DNA of 64,000 nt, from positions 1 to 64,000 of the forward strand of contig NZ_PDWV01000006.1 in assembly GCF_010093385.1 (NCBI RefSeq), in the 5' to 3' direction. The stretch's first letter is position 1; each line of letters begins with the position of its first letter. The DNA is from Pseudoxanthomonas mexicana (GTDB lineage Bacteria; Pseudomonadota; Gammaproteobacteria; Xanthomonadales; Xanthomonadaceae). Below are positions 36,945-45,939 of the stretch, one piece after another. Position numbers and translations under genes: made by a program. Below the pieces are notes generated by a model that saw nothing but the letters and a program-made list of their open reading frames with translations, ran no database searches and was not told where the DNA came from.

Positions 36945-37001
36945 ACATGCCGCCGGCACGTTGAGGCCGGCTTCCGCACCAACGCTTCTTGGGAGGGAGT
37001 G

Positions 37002-39452
37002 ATGAAAGTGACGCAACGGAATCTGGTGGTCGGGCTGCGGCGCGCGCTGTTCGGCGGCTGCGTGGTGCTGGGGACGGGCGGTACGGCATGGGCCCAGTCG
37101 ACGCCGCAGGGCGAGCAGGACGCCACCAACCTGGACGCCATCGTCGTCACCGCGCAGAGCCGCCAGCAGGAGCTGCAGGACGTGCCGATCGCGCTGCAGG
37201 TCGTGGACCAGCAGCTGCTCGATGACGTGGCGGCGGACAACCTGGGCGACATCGATGCCTTCGTACCAGGCCTGGTCGTGGATGCGGCGCAGCCGACCCA
37301 GCCTTCGTTCCGGCTGCGGGGCGTGGAGACCAGCGACTTCGGTATCGGCACCGATCCGGCGGTGGGCGTGTTCGTCGATGGCGTCTACGGCGGCCGCGGT
37401 GGCGGCGTGCTGCTGCCCTTCGTCGATGTCGAGCGGATCGAGGTGCTGAAGGGCCCGCAGGGTACGCTGTTCGGCCGAAACACGGCTGCCGGCGCAATCT
37501 CGCTGGTGACCCGGCGACCTCAGGACGAGCTGGAGGCCCGCCTGCGCCTTCGCCTGGGCAACTATGGCAAGCAGTACGCCGATGCGATGTGGAACCTCCC
37601 GACCGGCGACAACTCGGCCCTGCGTTTCAACGCGCTGTTCAACCACAGCGACGGTTGGTTCAAGGACGGTGCCACCGGCAAGGATCTGGGCGGCGAGAAC
37701 GTGTGGGCCACGCGCGCCGCCTGGCAGGTGGGACTGGGCGATAACACCACCGCGCTGGTCAGCTGGGACCACGAGAGCCTGGACCAGAACGGCCGCGTGG
37801 CCACCGGCATCGTGCCGCTGCCAGCCTATCCGCAGCGGCCGCCGGCCCCGGTGGATCCCGACGACTCCCTCGATCCGCGCGACATCCCGACCTACAGCGA
37901 CGCCACCAACGCCGAGTGGCGCACCTTCGACGGCGTCACCCTGATCGTGGACCACGCGCTGACCTGGGGACACCTGACCTCGACCACGTCCTGGCGGCAG
38001 TACGACGCGCTGAACCAGACCGAGGAGGACGGCACCAACCGCGCCGACCTGTACATCGACTCGGTCAACACCGAGAGCAACGAGACGTTCTACCAGGAGT
38101 TCAAGTTCGCCGGCAGCAACGCGCGTCTGGACTGGGTGGCCGGCGCCAGCTTCTTCAAGGAGGACGCCGATCAGACCAGCGAGGTGAACACCAATACCGC
38201 CGCGGTCGACAACATCGTGCGCAATCTTGGCATCGCGCCAACCCCGGACGGCAGCCTGTTCGGGTTCACTTCGTTCCTGGCCCAGAGTGCCGGCATCCCG
38301 GTCTCCCTGGTCGGCGACCGCTGGAACGAGCGCTTCACCAACACGCTGTCGACGACCGCCTACGCGGCCTTCGGCGACGTGATCTGGCGCGCCACCGACA
38401 AGCTCAACCTGACCTTCGGCCTGCGCTACACCCGCGACGAGAAGGACTTCACCTGGCTCAACACGCCCCGCAACGCGCCCGAGCTGGAAGCCAAGCTGGA
38501 CCTGCTGGAATCGCTGGGCTTCTTCGATGCGCTGGCGCAGATGGGCATCCCGATCACCCGCGAGCTGCTGACCTTCGACATGGCCTTCATCGATCCGCCG
38601 GCGATGGTCAACAAGGGCGTGCTGGTGCGCGACAAGCGCAGCTGGAGCGACTTCAGCCCGCGCTTCGTCGTCGACTACCACTTCAACGACAGGGCGATGG
38701 TGTTCGGTTCGCTGGCCAAGGGCTACAAGGCGGGCGGTTTCAACGCGCTGCAGATCGGCCCGGCGTTCGAGAACGAGGACGTGTGGAACGCGGAAGTGGG
38801 CATCAAGCAGTCGTTCGGCCGCTTCTCCTACAACGCGTCGCTGTTCCACTACCGCTACGACAACCGCCAGTCGATCCGGCTGATCGATCCGGACCCGAAC
38901 AATCCGGTCGACATCCCGCGTTTCGTGTTCGACACCGGCGATCTCGAGGCCACGGGCATCGACTTCGACATGCGCTGGAAGGTGACGGACGCCTTCACCC
39001 TGGACGCGCAGGCGGAGTGGATCGACTCCAAGTACAAGGACTACGTGACGCCGGAAGGCGTGGATCTGGACGGCGAGCCGACCGGCGAGCCGCGTTTCAC
39101 CGCCTCGGTCGGCGCGGCCTACAAGATGAGCCTGGGCGACAGCGGCGACCTGCGCTTGTCCGCGCGCCATGCCTACCGCGGGCGCACGCGCTGCAATGCG
39201 GGCTCGGACCTGCAGGGCGACTGCGGCGTGAACGCCCTGCTGGACATCGGCGAGCCGCGCGAGCGCACCGATGTGCGGGTCGGCTGGACTTCGCCGCAAG
39301 GCACCTGGAGTTGGGCCGTCTACGGCAACAACATCTTCGACAACCAGTACGTGAAGGGCCTGAACACCTATGGCCGCGGTCCGCTGGGCGTCGTCGGCGC
39401 GACCATCAGCGAGCCGCGCACCTACGGGATGGAAGTGGCCGTGAAGTTCTGA
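37002..39452 (+). CDS. TonB-dependent outer-membrane receptor
   Basis: 816 residues with signal peptide. The TonB box region is NLDAIVVTAQSRQQELQDVPIAL. The plug domain includes FRLRGVETSDFGIGTDPAVGVFVDG, ERIEVLKGPQGTLFGRNTAAGAI and the beta-barrel ends with an aromatic C-terminal (VAVKF). Start at ATG 37002; GTG 36999 is in frame but closer to the GGAGG site. Substrate unknown; operon partners suggest a sugar- or haem-linked compound, not an iron-siderophore. Ends at a strong terminator. Confidence 0.93.
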   Translation: MKVTQRNLVVGLRRALFGGCVVLGTGGTAWAQSTPQGEQDATNLDAIVVTAQSRQQELQDVPIALQVVDQQLLDDVAADNLGDIDAFVPGLVVDAAQPTQPSFRLRGVETSDFGIGTDPAVGVFVDGVYGGRGGGVLLPFVDVERIEVLKGPQGTLFGRNTAAGAISLVTRRPQDELEARLRLRLGNYGKQYADAMWNLPTGDNSALRFNALFNHSDGWFKDGATGKDLGGENVWATRAAWQVGLGDNTTALVSWDHESLDQNGRVATGIVPLPAYPQRPPAPVDPDDSLDPRDIPTYSDATNAEWRTFDGVTLIVDHALTWGHLTSTTSWRQYDALNQTEEDGTNRADLYIDSVNTESNETFYQEFKFAGSNARLDWVAGASFFKEDADQTSEVNTNTAAVDNIVRNLGIAPTPDGSLFGFTSFLAQSAGIPVSLVGDRWNERFTNTLSTTAYAAFGDVIWRATDKLNLTFGLRYTRDEKDFTWLNTPRNAPELEAKLDLLESLGFFDALAQMGIPITRELLTFDMAFIDPPAMVNKGVLVRDKRSWSDFSPRFVVDYHFNDRAMVFGSLAKGYKAGGFNALQIGPAFENEDVWNAEVGIKQSFGRFSYNASLFHYRYDNRQSIRLIDPDPNNPVDIPRFVFDTGDLEATGIDFDMRWKVTDAFTLDAQAEWIDSKYKDYVTPEGVDLDGEPTGEPRFTASVGAAYKMSLGDSGDLRLSARHAYRGRTRCNAGSDLQGDCGVNALLDIGEPRERTDVRVGWTSPQGTWSWAVYGNNIFDNQYVKGLNTYGRGPLGVVGATISEPRTYGMEVAVKF

Positions 39453-39480
39453 GCCGCGCGGCGACGCGCTGGACGTGGGC

Positions 39481-39510
39481 ACCCCGGCACCTCACGGTGC
39501 CGGGGTTTTT
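39481..39510 (+). terminator. Rho-independent terminator after the TonB receptor
   Basis: Perfect 11-base stem ACCCCGGCACC (39481-39491) / GGTGCCGGGGT (39496-39506), loop TCAC, followed by a five-T run. It closes the beta-helix/cytochrome/receptor operon 30 bases before recG. Confidence 0.92.
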
Positions 39511-39540
39511 GTTTGGCGCTTATCACGGCATGCTTGTGCG

Positions 39541-40569
39541 ATGCCCGTGCGTCGCAACGTCCCCGTCGTCGATCTCTCCGCCGAACCCCTGAGCCGCCTG
39601 CCGGGCGTCGGTCCGCGCGTGGCGGAGAAACTGGCGGCGCGCGGCCTGGTGACGTTGCAGGACCTGTGGTTGCACCTGCCGCTGCGGTACGAGGATCGCA
39701 CGACGCTCACGCCGATCCGGCTGCTGCAGCCGGGCGTGCCCGCGCAGGTGGAAGGCCGGGTGGAAGCCGTCGAGCGCGGCTTCCGCTATCGCCCCGTGCT
39801 TCGGGTGGCGATAGGCGACGAAGGGCATGGCACGCTGGTGCTGCGGTTCTTCCATTTCCGCGCGGCGAAGGTGGCGCAGTTCGCGGTGGGCACCCGCCTC
39901 CGCTGCTACGGCACGCCCAAGCCCGGCCAGCATGGGCTGGAGATCATCCACCCCAGCTACCGGGTGCTGGGCGAAGCGGACGACGTCGCGCTGCGCGATG
40001 CGCTGGACCCGATCTACCCGGCCGTCGAAGGGCTGGGCCCGGCGACGCTGCGCAAACTGATCGGTCAGGCACTCGAGCGCCTGCCGGAAGCGGGCGCGCT
40101 GGAGCTGCTGCCCTCGCCGTTGCTCGAAGGCCTCGGATTGCCGTCGCTGCGCGACGCGCTGCTGACCATGCATCGTCCGCCACGCGATGCGGACGTGGCC
40201 GCGCTGGCGCTGGGGACGCACCCGGCGCAGCGCCGGCTGGCGATCGAAGAGCTGCTCGCGCACCACCTGAGCCTGCGGCGCCAGCGGCTGGCCCTGCAGC
40301 AACACCGGGCGCCTGCGCTGAAGGGGCGGGGCACGCTGGTGAAAGCGCTGGTCAAGGCCTTGCCGTTCGCGCTGACCGGTGCGCAGACGCGCGTCTTCGA
40401 ACAGATCCGCGAGGACATCGCGCGCCCGTCGCCGATGCTGCGCCTGGTGCAGGGCGATGTGGGCACCGGAATGTTAGCATCGATGGGCGTACACAGAAGA
40501 CCTTTTCGATGCAGAAGAGCTCCAATAGGCTACCAAAGCCTGAAGGAAAGAGGGCGGGGCTTACCTTAA
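39541..40569 (+). pseudogene. recG: recG 5' part, interrupted inside Walker A
   Basis: Residues 1-310 are the RecG wedge and linker: LSRLPGVGPRVAEKLAARGL, LWLHLPLRYEDRT, then LTGAQTRVFEQIREDI and the start of the helicase domain LRLVQGDVGTG. The Walker A should continue as GKT, but after the codons GAT GTG GGC ACC GG (to about 40469) foreign sequence begins and the frame ends at 40569 after about 32 unrelated residues. All helicase motifs are lost, so the product should be inactive. No 3' half exists within this window. RecG normally reverses stalled forks. Confidence 0.93.
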
Positions 40570-43070
40570 GCGCTCAGAGTAAGCGGGGTGCCCTTCGATG
40601 GCATGTCAAGTTGTTCCTGGCGTACTTACTAGATGCCATCCAGGAGTCCTGGCGGGAAGGCGCTCGGGCGCGCCGTCCAAAAGACATCAAGGCAACGGTG
40701 GCTGTCCACACCAAATGTGGCGCGATCCAAATCCCCTTGCTTCGGCCAGCAGGTGGATGGACTGAAAAGCTTCTGGAGCGCATTCAATCCACATTGAAAG
40801 AGCAGGCTGATCTCGTGTGGGTCGGAGCTACACAGTGTTTGGAAAGCGAAGCGTTTCCCCGCTCTTCACTGAAAGCCCTGGTGACGCGTCTAGTGGGGCG
40901 GGTTTATCCGCCCTCTAGAATGGAAGCGGTGATTAAGAAGATGGAAGCATTCCTCGCAGACTATGCAATCTGCGAGAAGCGTAACGAAGCGAAAGTCTGC
41001 CATGCCAGCGCAATCATCGAACAAGCCGAAGCCCGCGGCTTCTCTAGCAGCGCGATAAGCGTAACGCCAAAGGGGCCACGAGCGCGCCTGGTTGTCATCT
41101 TCTCGCAGCTACGGCTGCGACTTCCCGGCGGCCCTGGAACCGGGGAGTGGGCGGCACTTCAAGAGAGAATGAACGCGGCCGCCGTCAAATTCAAAGCGTG
41201 CCAAGGCAACTTAGTCTTCCTCCCGACAGAGAACAACCCCCACGGACGTAGGACATACCCAGGGTACGTTGTGGACTTCGAACAACTGGGAGTTCGGCAG
41301 GGCGGCCTCTTGACGGAAGTGTTGGATGCGATGCCAACTCCCGTAAGTCATCAGTACTTCCAAAGGCTGATGCGTCACGTTGAATGGATCTGCGCGACGT
41401 CGTGCATTTCGCAAGCTAGGGTTCGTGCAATCCTAAGCTCACGATCTGACATTCTTCAGGAAGATGATCTCCAAGTTCTCACCAATGCACTGATCTCATG
41501 TTGTGATGCCCGCCCTCTAGAGCCGCGGTCAAGAAGCGGCTACCTGAGCGCGTTCCAAGAGGCCTTTCATGGCGCATTTCAATCGCTAGGAACTCGTGCG
41601 AGCAAGGTTCAACTGGATAGCACGAAGCACTGGGCGAGAAGAAGTCGCGGACTCATCAGTGAGGTTGCCGATCCTGGAGCGATATCGCCGGAGAACCGCC
41701 CTCCAATCATTCACGTCGTAGGAGGTGATGGCGCACTGAGTAGAGAGCGTGCTGCGGAACACTTGGAAGATAGGCTGAAGCGTATCGAGAATGCGTGTGA
41801 CCATGCATTAGCAGAGTTCATCAACTGGCGGAAATTCATGCTTCGCGCCGGTGAGATGGGCGTTGATGACTCTTTCCGGTCCTACGTGGATCAAATGAAG
41901 GGGCTTGGTGACGGGCGAGAGGATTTCCGGCAATGGCTGAGAGGTGCTGCCACTGAGGACATTGCAAGAGTCACCTTCTTTGCCGCTCAGAAGCACGAGC
42001 TTTATCGAGAGGCTCGCGATAGGGAGCTTCGTTCGAATGTCCACCAAGGTCGCTTCAACCGCGCATTCGGACGGATCAGCGAAGAGTACCCAGAACTGGT
42101 GAACTGGTGCGGAGGTCGTTCATCACCATTCTACTCTTTTGCCATTCAAATGATCTGGTGGGTGCCACGCTGGGTTCAGTTGGCAATTGAAATGAAGATA
42201 CAGATAGTCACTTCATGGAATCGCGACACGGTGAAGCATCTGGAGGCTAATGGGGTTCGTCGCGAGGGGGCGCGATTGGAGTTCCAGTCATTGAAGGGAA
42301 AAAATGGAGAGATGGAAAACGCCAGTGTGGAGCCGGTCGATAAGCTCCTTCAGGCTGGCATCGATCTTATGATTGAGCACAACGCCAACGTCGATCGCTA
42401 CTGGTCTCGCGAATCGCCAGGCTTGTTTGTTACCTTCATCGAGAAAGGGGTGGGCCGTCGAGTCTTTGGGCGAGGTACAGACCATAAAATTCTGTCGAGA
42501 TTCATTGCCTACTACGAGCTTCCGCACTTTACACGGGAGCAGCTTCGAAATCAGAGCGCGGGTGCTGACTATCTTAGCCATGACGATCCACATGCGACAC
42601 AAGGACGCCTGGGGCACACAAGCATCAGGACAACTGCGGGCTATCTTGACGGCACCGTATTTCGGGTATTGAACTCAGCCAACATTGCGAAGTTCCAGAA
42701 GGTGCTAAGCGCCTCGATTGTGTGGGCCGCTGGTGGCGAGGATGCGGTGACAAAGAGCGGGATGCCTCTTTCGTACGTGGACAAGAGGCTGCTATTTCCC
42801 GTGAGTGACAGTGCGGTGACGGATCGTCTGATGCCGCCGGAGTGTGACGTCTGGATGGTTGACCCAGAGCAGCCTTTGGTACTGGACAAGATCAGGGTCA
42901 TGCATCTCATTCGACAGAGGGCCTACTACGCACAGAACTGGCAAAGATTACGCGCTGAATCATCGGAGAGATTCTCCAAGGTCCATCTTCCACGGATCGA
43001 GTTTACAGCCGCACTCTGGGCACTCATCTCGGACTCCGAGTATGCGTGTTTGCTGGAGCAGAGGGTATGA
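40509..43070 (+). CDS. Large tyrosine recombinase (first of three)
   Basis: 853 residues. The catalytic domain lies at about 500-720: HFTREQL supplies HxxR (around residue 672) and GRLGHTSIRTTAGYL gives the second His and the tyrosine nucleophile (around 711). The long N-terminal region is not recognisable. The ATG at 40509 is only 40 bases inside the island and overlaps the dead recG frame, so its promoter is probably recG read-through or very close to the end. Corresponds in position to ginA. Base composition is lower in G+C than the chromosome. Its stop overlaps the next start. Confidence 0.88.
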   Translation: MQKSSNRLPKPEGKRAGLTLSAQSKRGALRWHVKLFLAYLLDAIQESWREGARARRPKDIKATVAVHTKCGAIQIPLLRPAGGWTEKLLERIQSTLKEQADLVWVGATQCLESEAFPRSSLKALVTRLVGRVYPPSRMEAVIKKMEAFLADYAICEKRNEAKVCHASAIIEQAEARGFSSSAISVTPKGPRARLVVIFSQLRLRLPGGPGTGEWAALQERMNAAAVKFKACQGNLVFLPTENNPHGRRTYPGYVVDFEQLGVRQGGLLTEVLDAMPTPVSHQYFQRLMRHVEWICATSCISQARVRAILSSRSDILQEDDLQVLTNALISCCDARPLEPRSRSGYLSAFQEAFHGAFQSLGTRASKVQLDSTKHWARRSRGLISEVADPGAISPENRPPIIHVVGGDGALSRERAAEHLEDRLKRIENACDHALAEFINWRKFMLRAGEMGVDDSFRSYVDQMKGLGDGREDFRQWLRGAATEDIARVTFFAAQKHELYREARDRELRSNVHQGRFNRAFGRISEEYPELVNWCGGRSSPFYSFAIQMIWWVPRWVQLAIEMKIQIVTSWNRDTVKHLEANGVRREGARLEFQSLKGKNGEMENASVEPVDKLLQAGIDLMIEHNANVDRYWSRESPGLFVTFIEKGVGRRVFGRGTDHKILSRFIAYYELPHFTREQLRNQSAGADYLSHDDPHATQGRLGHTSIRTTAGYLDGTVFRVLNSANIAKFQKVLSASIVWAAGGEDAVTKSGMPLSYVDKRLLFPVSDSAVTDRLMPPECDVWMVDPEQPLVLDKIRVMHLIRQRAYYAQNWQRLRAESSERFSKVHLPRIEFTAALWALISDSEYACLLEQRV

Positions 43071-45346
43071 AAAAAGGCGTGAAAGTTGACGCTGGTTTGA
43101 TTGCGCCATCGCCAAACCGAGATTCAGATGAGGGCGCTTGGCCCACGGGAGTTGCACGAGATAGAAGGATTCTAAGCGATTGGAATGACCCGGTTCTACG
43201 GGTGGCCAACGGTGACAAGATTAGGCTCATCGACCTCTCCCGAATTCCGCTGCCAGCCAATGGTCCTGACGGACCCTTCTCGGAAAGCTTCACTCTTGGG
43301 AAATTTCCGCACTGGGTAGATGTTGCGCGCGCGCAATTTTGCAACGTTCTGTCAGCCGGGACCGGGCATGACGCTCTAGGTAAAGCGGTCAACTCGCTCA
43401 ATCATACGTCCAGGTTTTTCGCATGGTGCGTGAAGAATCGGATCTACAAGTTGGCCGATGTGACCTTGGACGATATGAGGAGGCTGGCGCTCGAGTTGCA
43501 ACCCAAGGGGTGGTTCAGCGCCCTAAACACGGAGGCCGAGCTGAGGGAGCTAGTCAGGCGCTGCGAAGACGATAAAGCCCTACTTCTGCAGGTTGCTTCA
43601 TCTCATGATGGGGCGACTTGCAGCATCTCTTCGGAGCGACTCTCCTCTTACCTTGGATACGTAGTCACATCGCGGGAGTATCCGATGTTCCTCCGTAAGG
43701 AAATAGCTGGTCTGATGCAGAAGGTGACAGTCGGGGCGGAACGGAGAAGCGACGATATGCAGCCCTGGTCCGAGGCGTCGTTCAAGAACTGCTTCGGTGC
43801 ACTGAATGGACTTTGCATTCTTCCCGCGACGCTTGACAGGCTGAGCTTTGAACCCTTCGCTAACGCCCGGCTTCATGCGCGCCTTGCCAACGGGATTCCG
43901 GATGGGCGGACCGCCAACTTGACGGTGGAGGATGCTGCTAAGTTGCTAGCGGAGTCGCTTGAGTGGCTTTACAACAAGGCTGATGCAGTTATCGAGCTCG
44001 TGGCGTTCTGGCGAGAGACGCTTGTTGGGACAGCATCTGAGTACAAAGGCGAGGCGAACGTCAGCACGCGCGTGAATGCAGCGATACGTGAACGATACGC
44101 AGAGCTAAAGTCGCGTGTGGACTTTCCCTATGAAGTGGCCTCGTTCACCACTGCAACCGGTGAGAGCATCTCCCTGCTGGTGAAGAATCTCTTGACGGCG
44201 GCTTTCGTCCTGATTGCCATTACGCAAGCAAGAAGAAAGAATGAGGTAGTCGGAGAGGGGAGTCGGCCATGGGGCATCTACGCGGCGTGCCTTGAGAAGA
44301 TTGATCCCGATATCGATGCATATGCCCTGGACATCTACATCGAGAAGACCTGGAATGCCTGGATGAAGATGCCGGCATCAGCGCTGACGGTGCATGCAGT
44401 GGACGTGCTGACAAGATTGAGGGCCGCCGCTCTTCCCGGCGAGGAGGTCGGAACCTCGGATCAGGATAGGCGTGCCCAGAAGCTGTTCTCCTTCCCCGGC
44501 AGCGCGGCGCTTCTCGGGGATGCGAGCGCCATGTTTGGTTTTTCCTTTGACGAACACAGCGGGGAACTGTATTCGCTGGCGGGAGTTGCTGATTCTGAAC
44601 GCAAGACTCACATGTTCCGACGTTTCTTTGCGCTGGTGTACTTCTATCGATGGGAACACCCCAAGTTGCAGGCCTTGTCGGAGTTCCTTGCACACTTTGA
44701 TCTCGAAACGACCAGGGTCTACATCACCGACCCAGCCATGCGAGACAAGGCAGATCGAATTGAGGCACTACATCGGCACAGAGCGGATTGTTTCCCAGAG
44801 CAAGAGATGTCAGAAGCCCAGCGCCACTACGCGGATGCGCAGTTGGATGCGATGCTAACTTCCGACGGTGCCGGGGGGCCAATGACGAGGCGTGTACATC
44901 GTTGGATTCAGCGCATCTGGCGGCACGTCGAGTTTCCTGATCGCGACCCAGCGACCCTGAAAAGCGAAATCCGAAAGCAGTTTAAGAGCAGGGGGTACGC
45001 GCCAACCCCGATGTCTCATGGGGTCTGTTGGGCGGAAGAATCTGGCGCGCGGGTCGGCTTGAGAGGGCGTTGTAGCAAGGAGGGGACAATTCGTAGGGAG
45101 CTGGCAGGAGTGGATATCTGCGGCGCCTGTGTATTTCACAGTACATCGAGCTCCTTTTTGCTGAACGTGGAGCAGGATGCCAAGCGCCTGGATGAGCAGG
45201 CAGCTCTGGCAACCGACCCGCGAGAAGCGCAAGTTCTTCGCGCCACCGCCTCGTGCTCTCGAGAGCTTGTAGAGTTGGAACTGTCGCTTATCCAACGTCA
45301 GCGATGCCCACTGACCAAGCCACCAGGAAAGAAGGTGCCGGAATGA
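43067..45346 (+). CDS. Tyrosine recombinase (second of three)
   Basis: 759 residues starting at ATG 43067, overlapping the preceding stop (ATGA). Catalytic residues: Arg I in ARRKNEV (around 388), a beta-strand lysine region YIEKTW, HMFRRF (HxxR, around 514), and LAHFDLETTRVYI with His and nucleophile Tyr (around 551). After the catalytic domain the last 110 residues hold several Cys/His (GVCW, GRCSKEG, CGACVFH), which look like a zinc-binding module. Its stop overlaps the next start by ATGA. Probably acts with the other two recombinases in insertion and excision. Confidence 0.88.
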   Translation: MKKGVKVDAGLIAPSPNRDSDEGAWPTGVARDRRILSDWNDPVLRVANGDKIRLIDLSRIPLPANGPDGPFSESFTLGKFPHWVDVARAQFCNVLSAGTGHDALGKAVNSLNHTSRFFAWCVKNRIYKLADVTLDDMRRLALELQPKGWFSALNTEAELRELVRRCEDDKALLLQVASSHDGATCSISSERLSSYLGYVVTSREYPMFLRKEIAGLMQKVTVGAERRSDDMQPWSEASFKNCFGALNGLCILPATLDRLSFEPFANARLHARLANGIPDGRTANLTVEDAAKLLAESLEWLYNKADAVIELVAFWRETLVGTASEYKGEANVSTRVNAAIRERYAELKSRVDFPYEVASFTTATGESISLLVKNLLTAAFVLIAITQARRKNEVVGEGSRPWGIYAACLEKIDPDIDAYALDIYIEKTWNAWMKMPASALTVHAVDVLTRLRAAALPGEEVGTSDQDRRAQKLFSFPGSAALLGDASAMFGFSFDEHSGELYSLAGVADSERKTHMFRRFFALVYFYRWEHPKLQALSEFLAHFDLETTRVYITDPAMRDKADRIEALHRHRADCFPEQEMSEAQRHYADAQLDAMLTSDGAGGPMTRRVHRWIQRIWRHVEFPDRDPATLKSEIRKQFKSRGYAPTPMSHGVCWAEESGARVGLRGRCSKEGTIRRELAGVDICGACVFHSTSSSFLLNVEQDAKRLDEQAALATDPREAQVLRATASCSRELVELELSLIQRQRCPLTKPPGKKVPE

Positions 45347-45939
45347 GTGTCTCTGATCAGCATGTTTCACGTCGCTTGCGTGCTCAGGCAGATCTTGCCA
45401 TGAGTGCAAAGAAGGATCTCATGACGCGCTGGGCGCGTGATGGAGTTCCCGTGTGCGTCGGCTCGGAGCATCCAAAACAGCTTGAGTGGTATCCGACCAG
45501 TCTTCGGAGCTTCAGTGCCTGGGATGGTAGTCAGAACTCTGCGGCGGTCCGTGAGTCCGAACCGCTTCTTCGCAAGACGGCGTTCCAAACGCTCAAATCT
45601 AATGCCTCGCTGCATCTGGCTATCAACCAGTTGCTTCGCCAGTTGGAGGTCACAGCCGAAGCTTGTCGGAGAGCCTTGAATCCTGAGCTTGCTGTGGAAG
45701 ATGCAAAGGAGAAGGCGGAGGTCGAGCGCGCTAAGCGCGCCGGAGCACTACTGGGGTATCGTCAGGCAAGAGCCGAAGTCCGCACGGCCCGGAGAGATCT
45801 CGGTGCCGAGAAGAGGGCGCACCAGGGAACCTTGGGGCTGCTAAGGGAGAAAGAGCGCGAACTGGCTCAGGCACATGAGCAAATCGCAGCGCTAACTAAG
45901 ACCTTGCGTAAGACGACGAGCCTCAAGTCGGTTCGATAG
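45343..45939 (+). CDS. Coiled-coil accessory protein of the recombinase operon
   Basis: 198 residues. The C-terminal half is a long heptad coiled coil (EKAEVERAKRAGALLGYRQ ... ALLREKERELAQAHEQI-like). No enzyme motif. The ATG overlaps the preceding stop and the stop abuts the next start at 45940. Size and place suit the fourth GInt component (ginD, a small putative helix-loop-helix protein) or Tn554 TnpC. Homology itself cannot be shown here. Likely helps the recombinases bind or synapse. Confidence 0.7.
   Translation: MSVSDQHVSRRLRAQADLAMSAKKDLMTRWARDGVPVCVGSEHPKQLEWYPTSLRSFSAWDGSQNSAAVRESEPLLRKTAFQTLKSNASLHLAINQLLRQLEVTAEACRRALNPELAVEDAKEKAEVERAKRAGALLGYRQARAEVRTARRDLGAEKRAHQGTLGLLREKERELAQAHEQIAALTKTLRKTTSLKSVR

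Noticed and set aside
39513-43070. A long open frame joining recG sequence and the first recombinase as one protein
   Set aside because: The part before 40509 is recG read in a wrong frame; it has no domain match, and recombinase coding starts at the ATG 40509.
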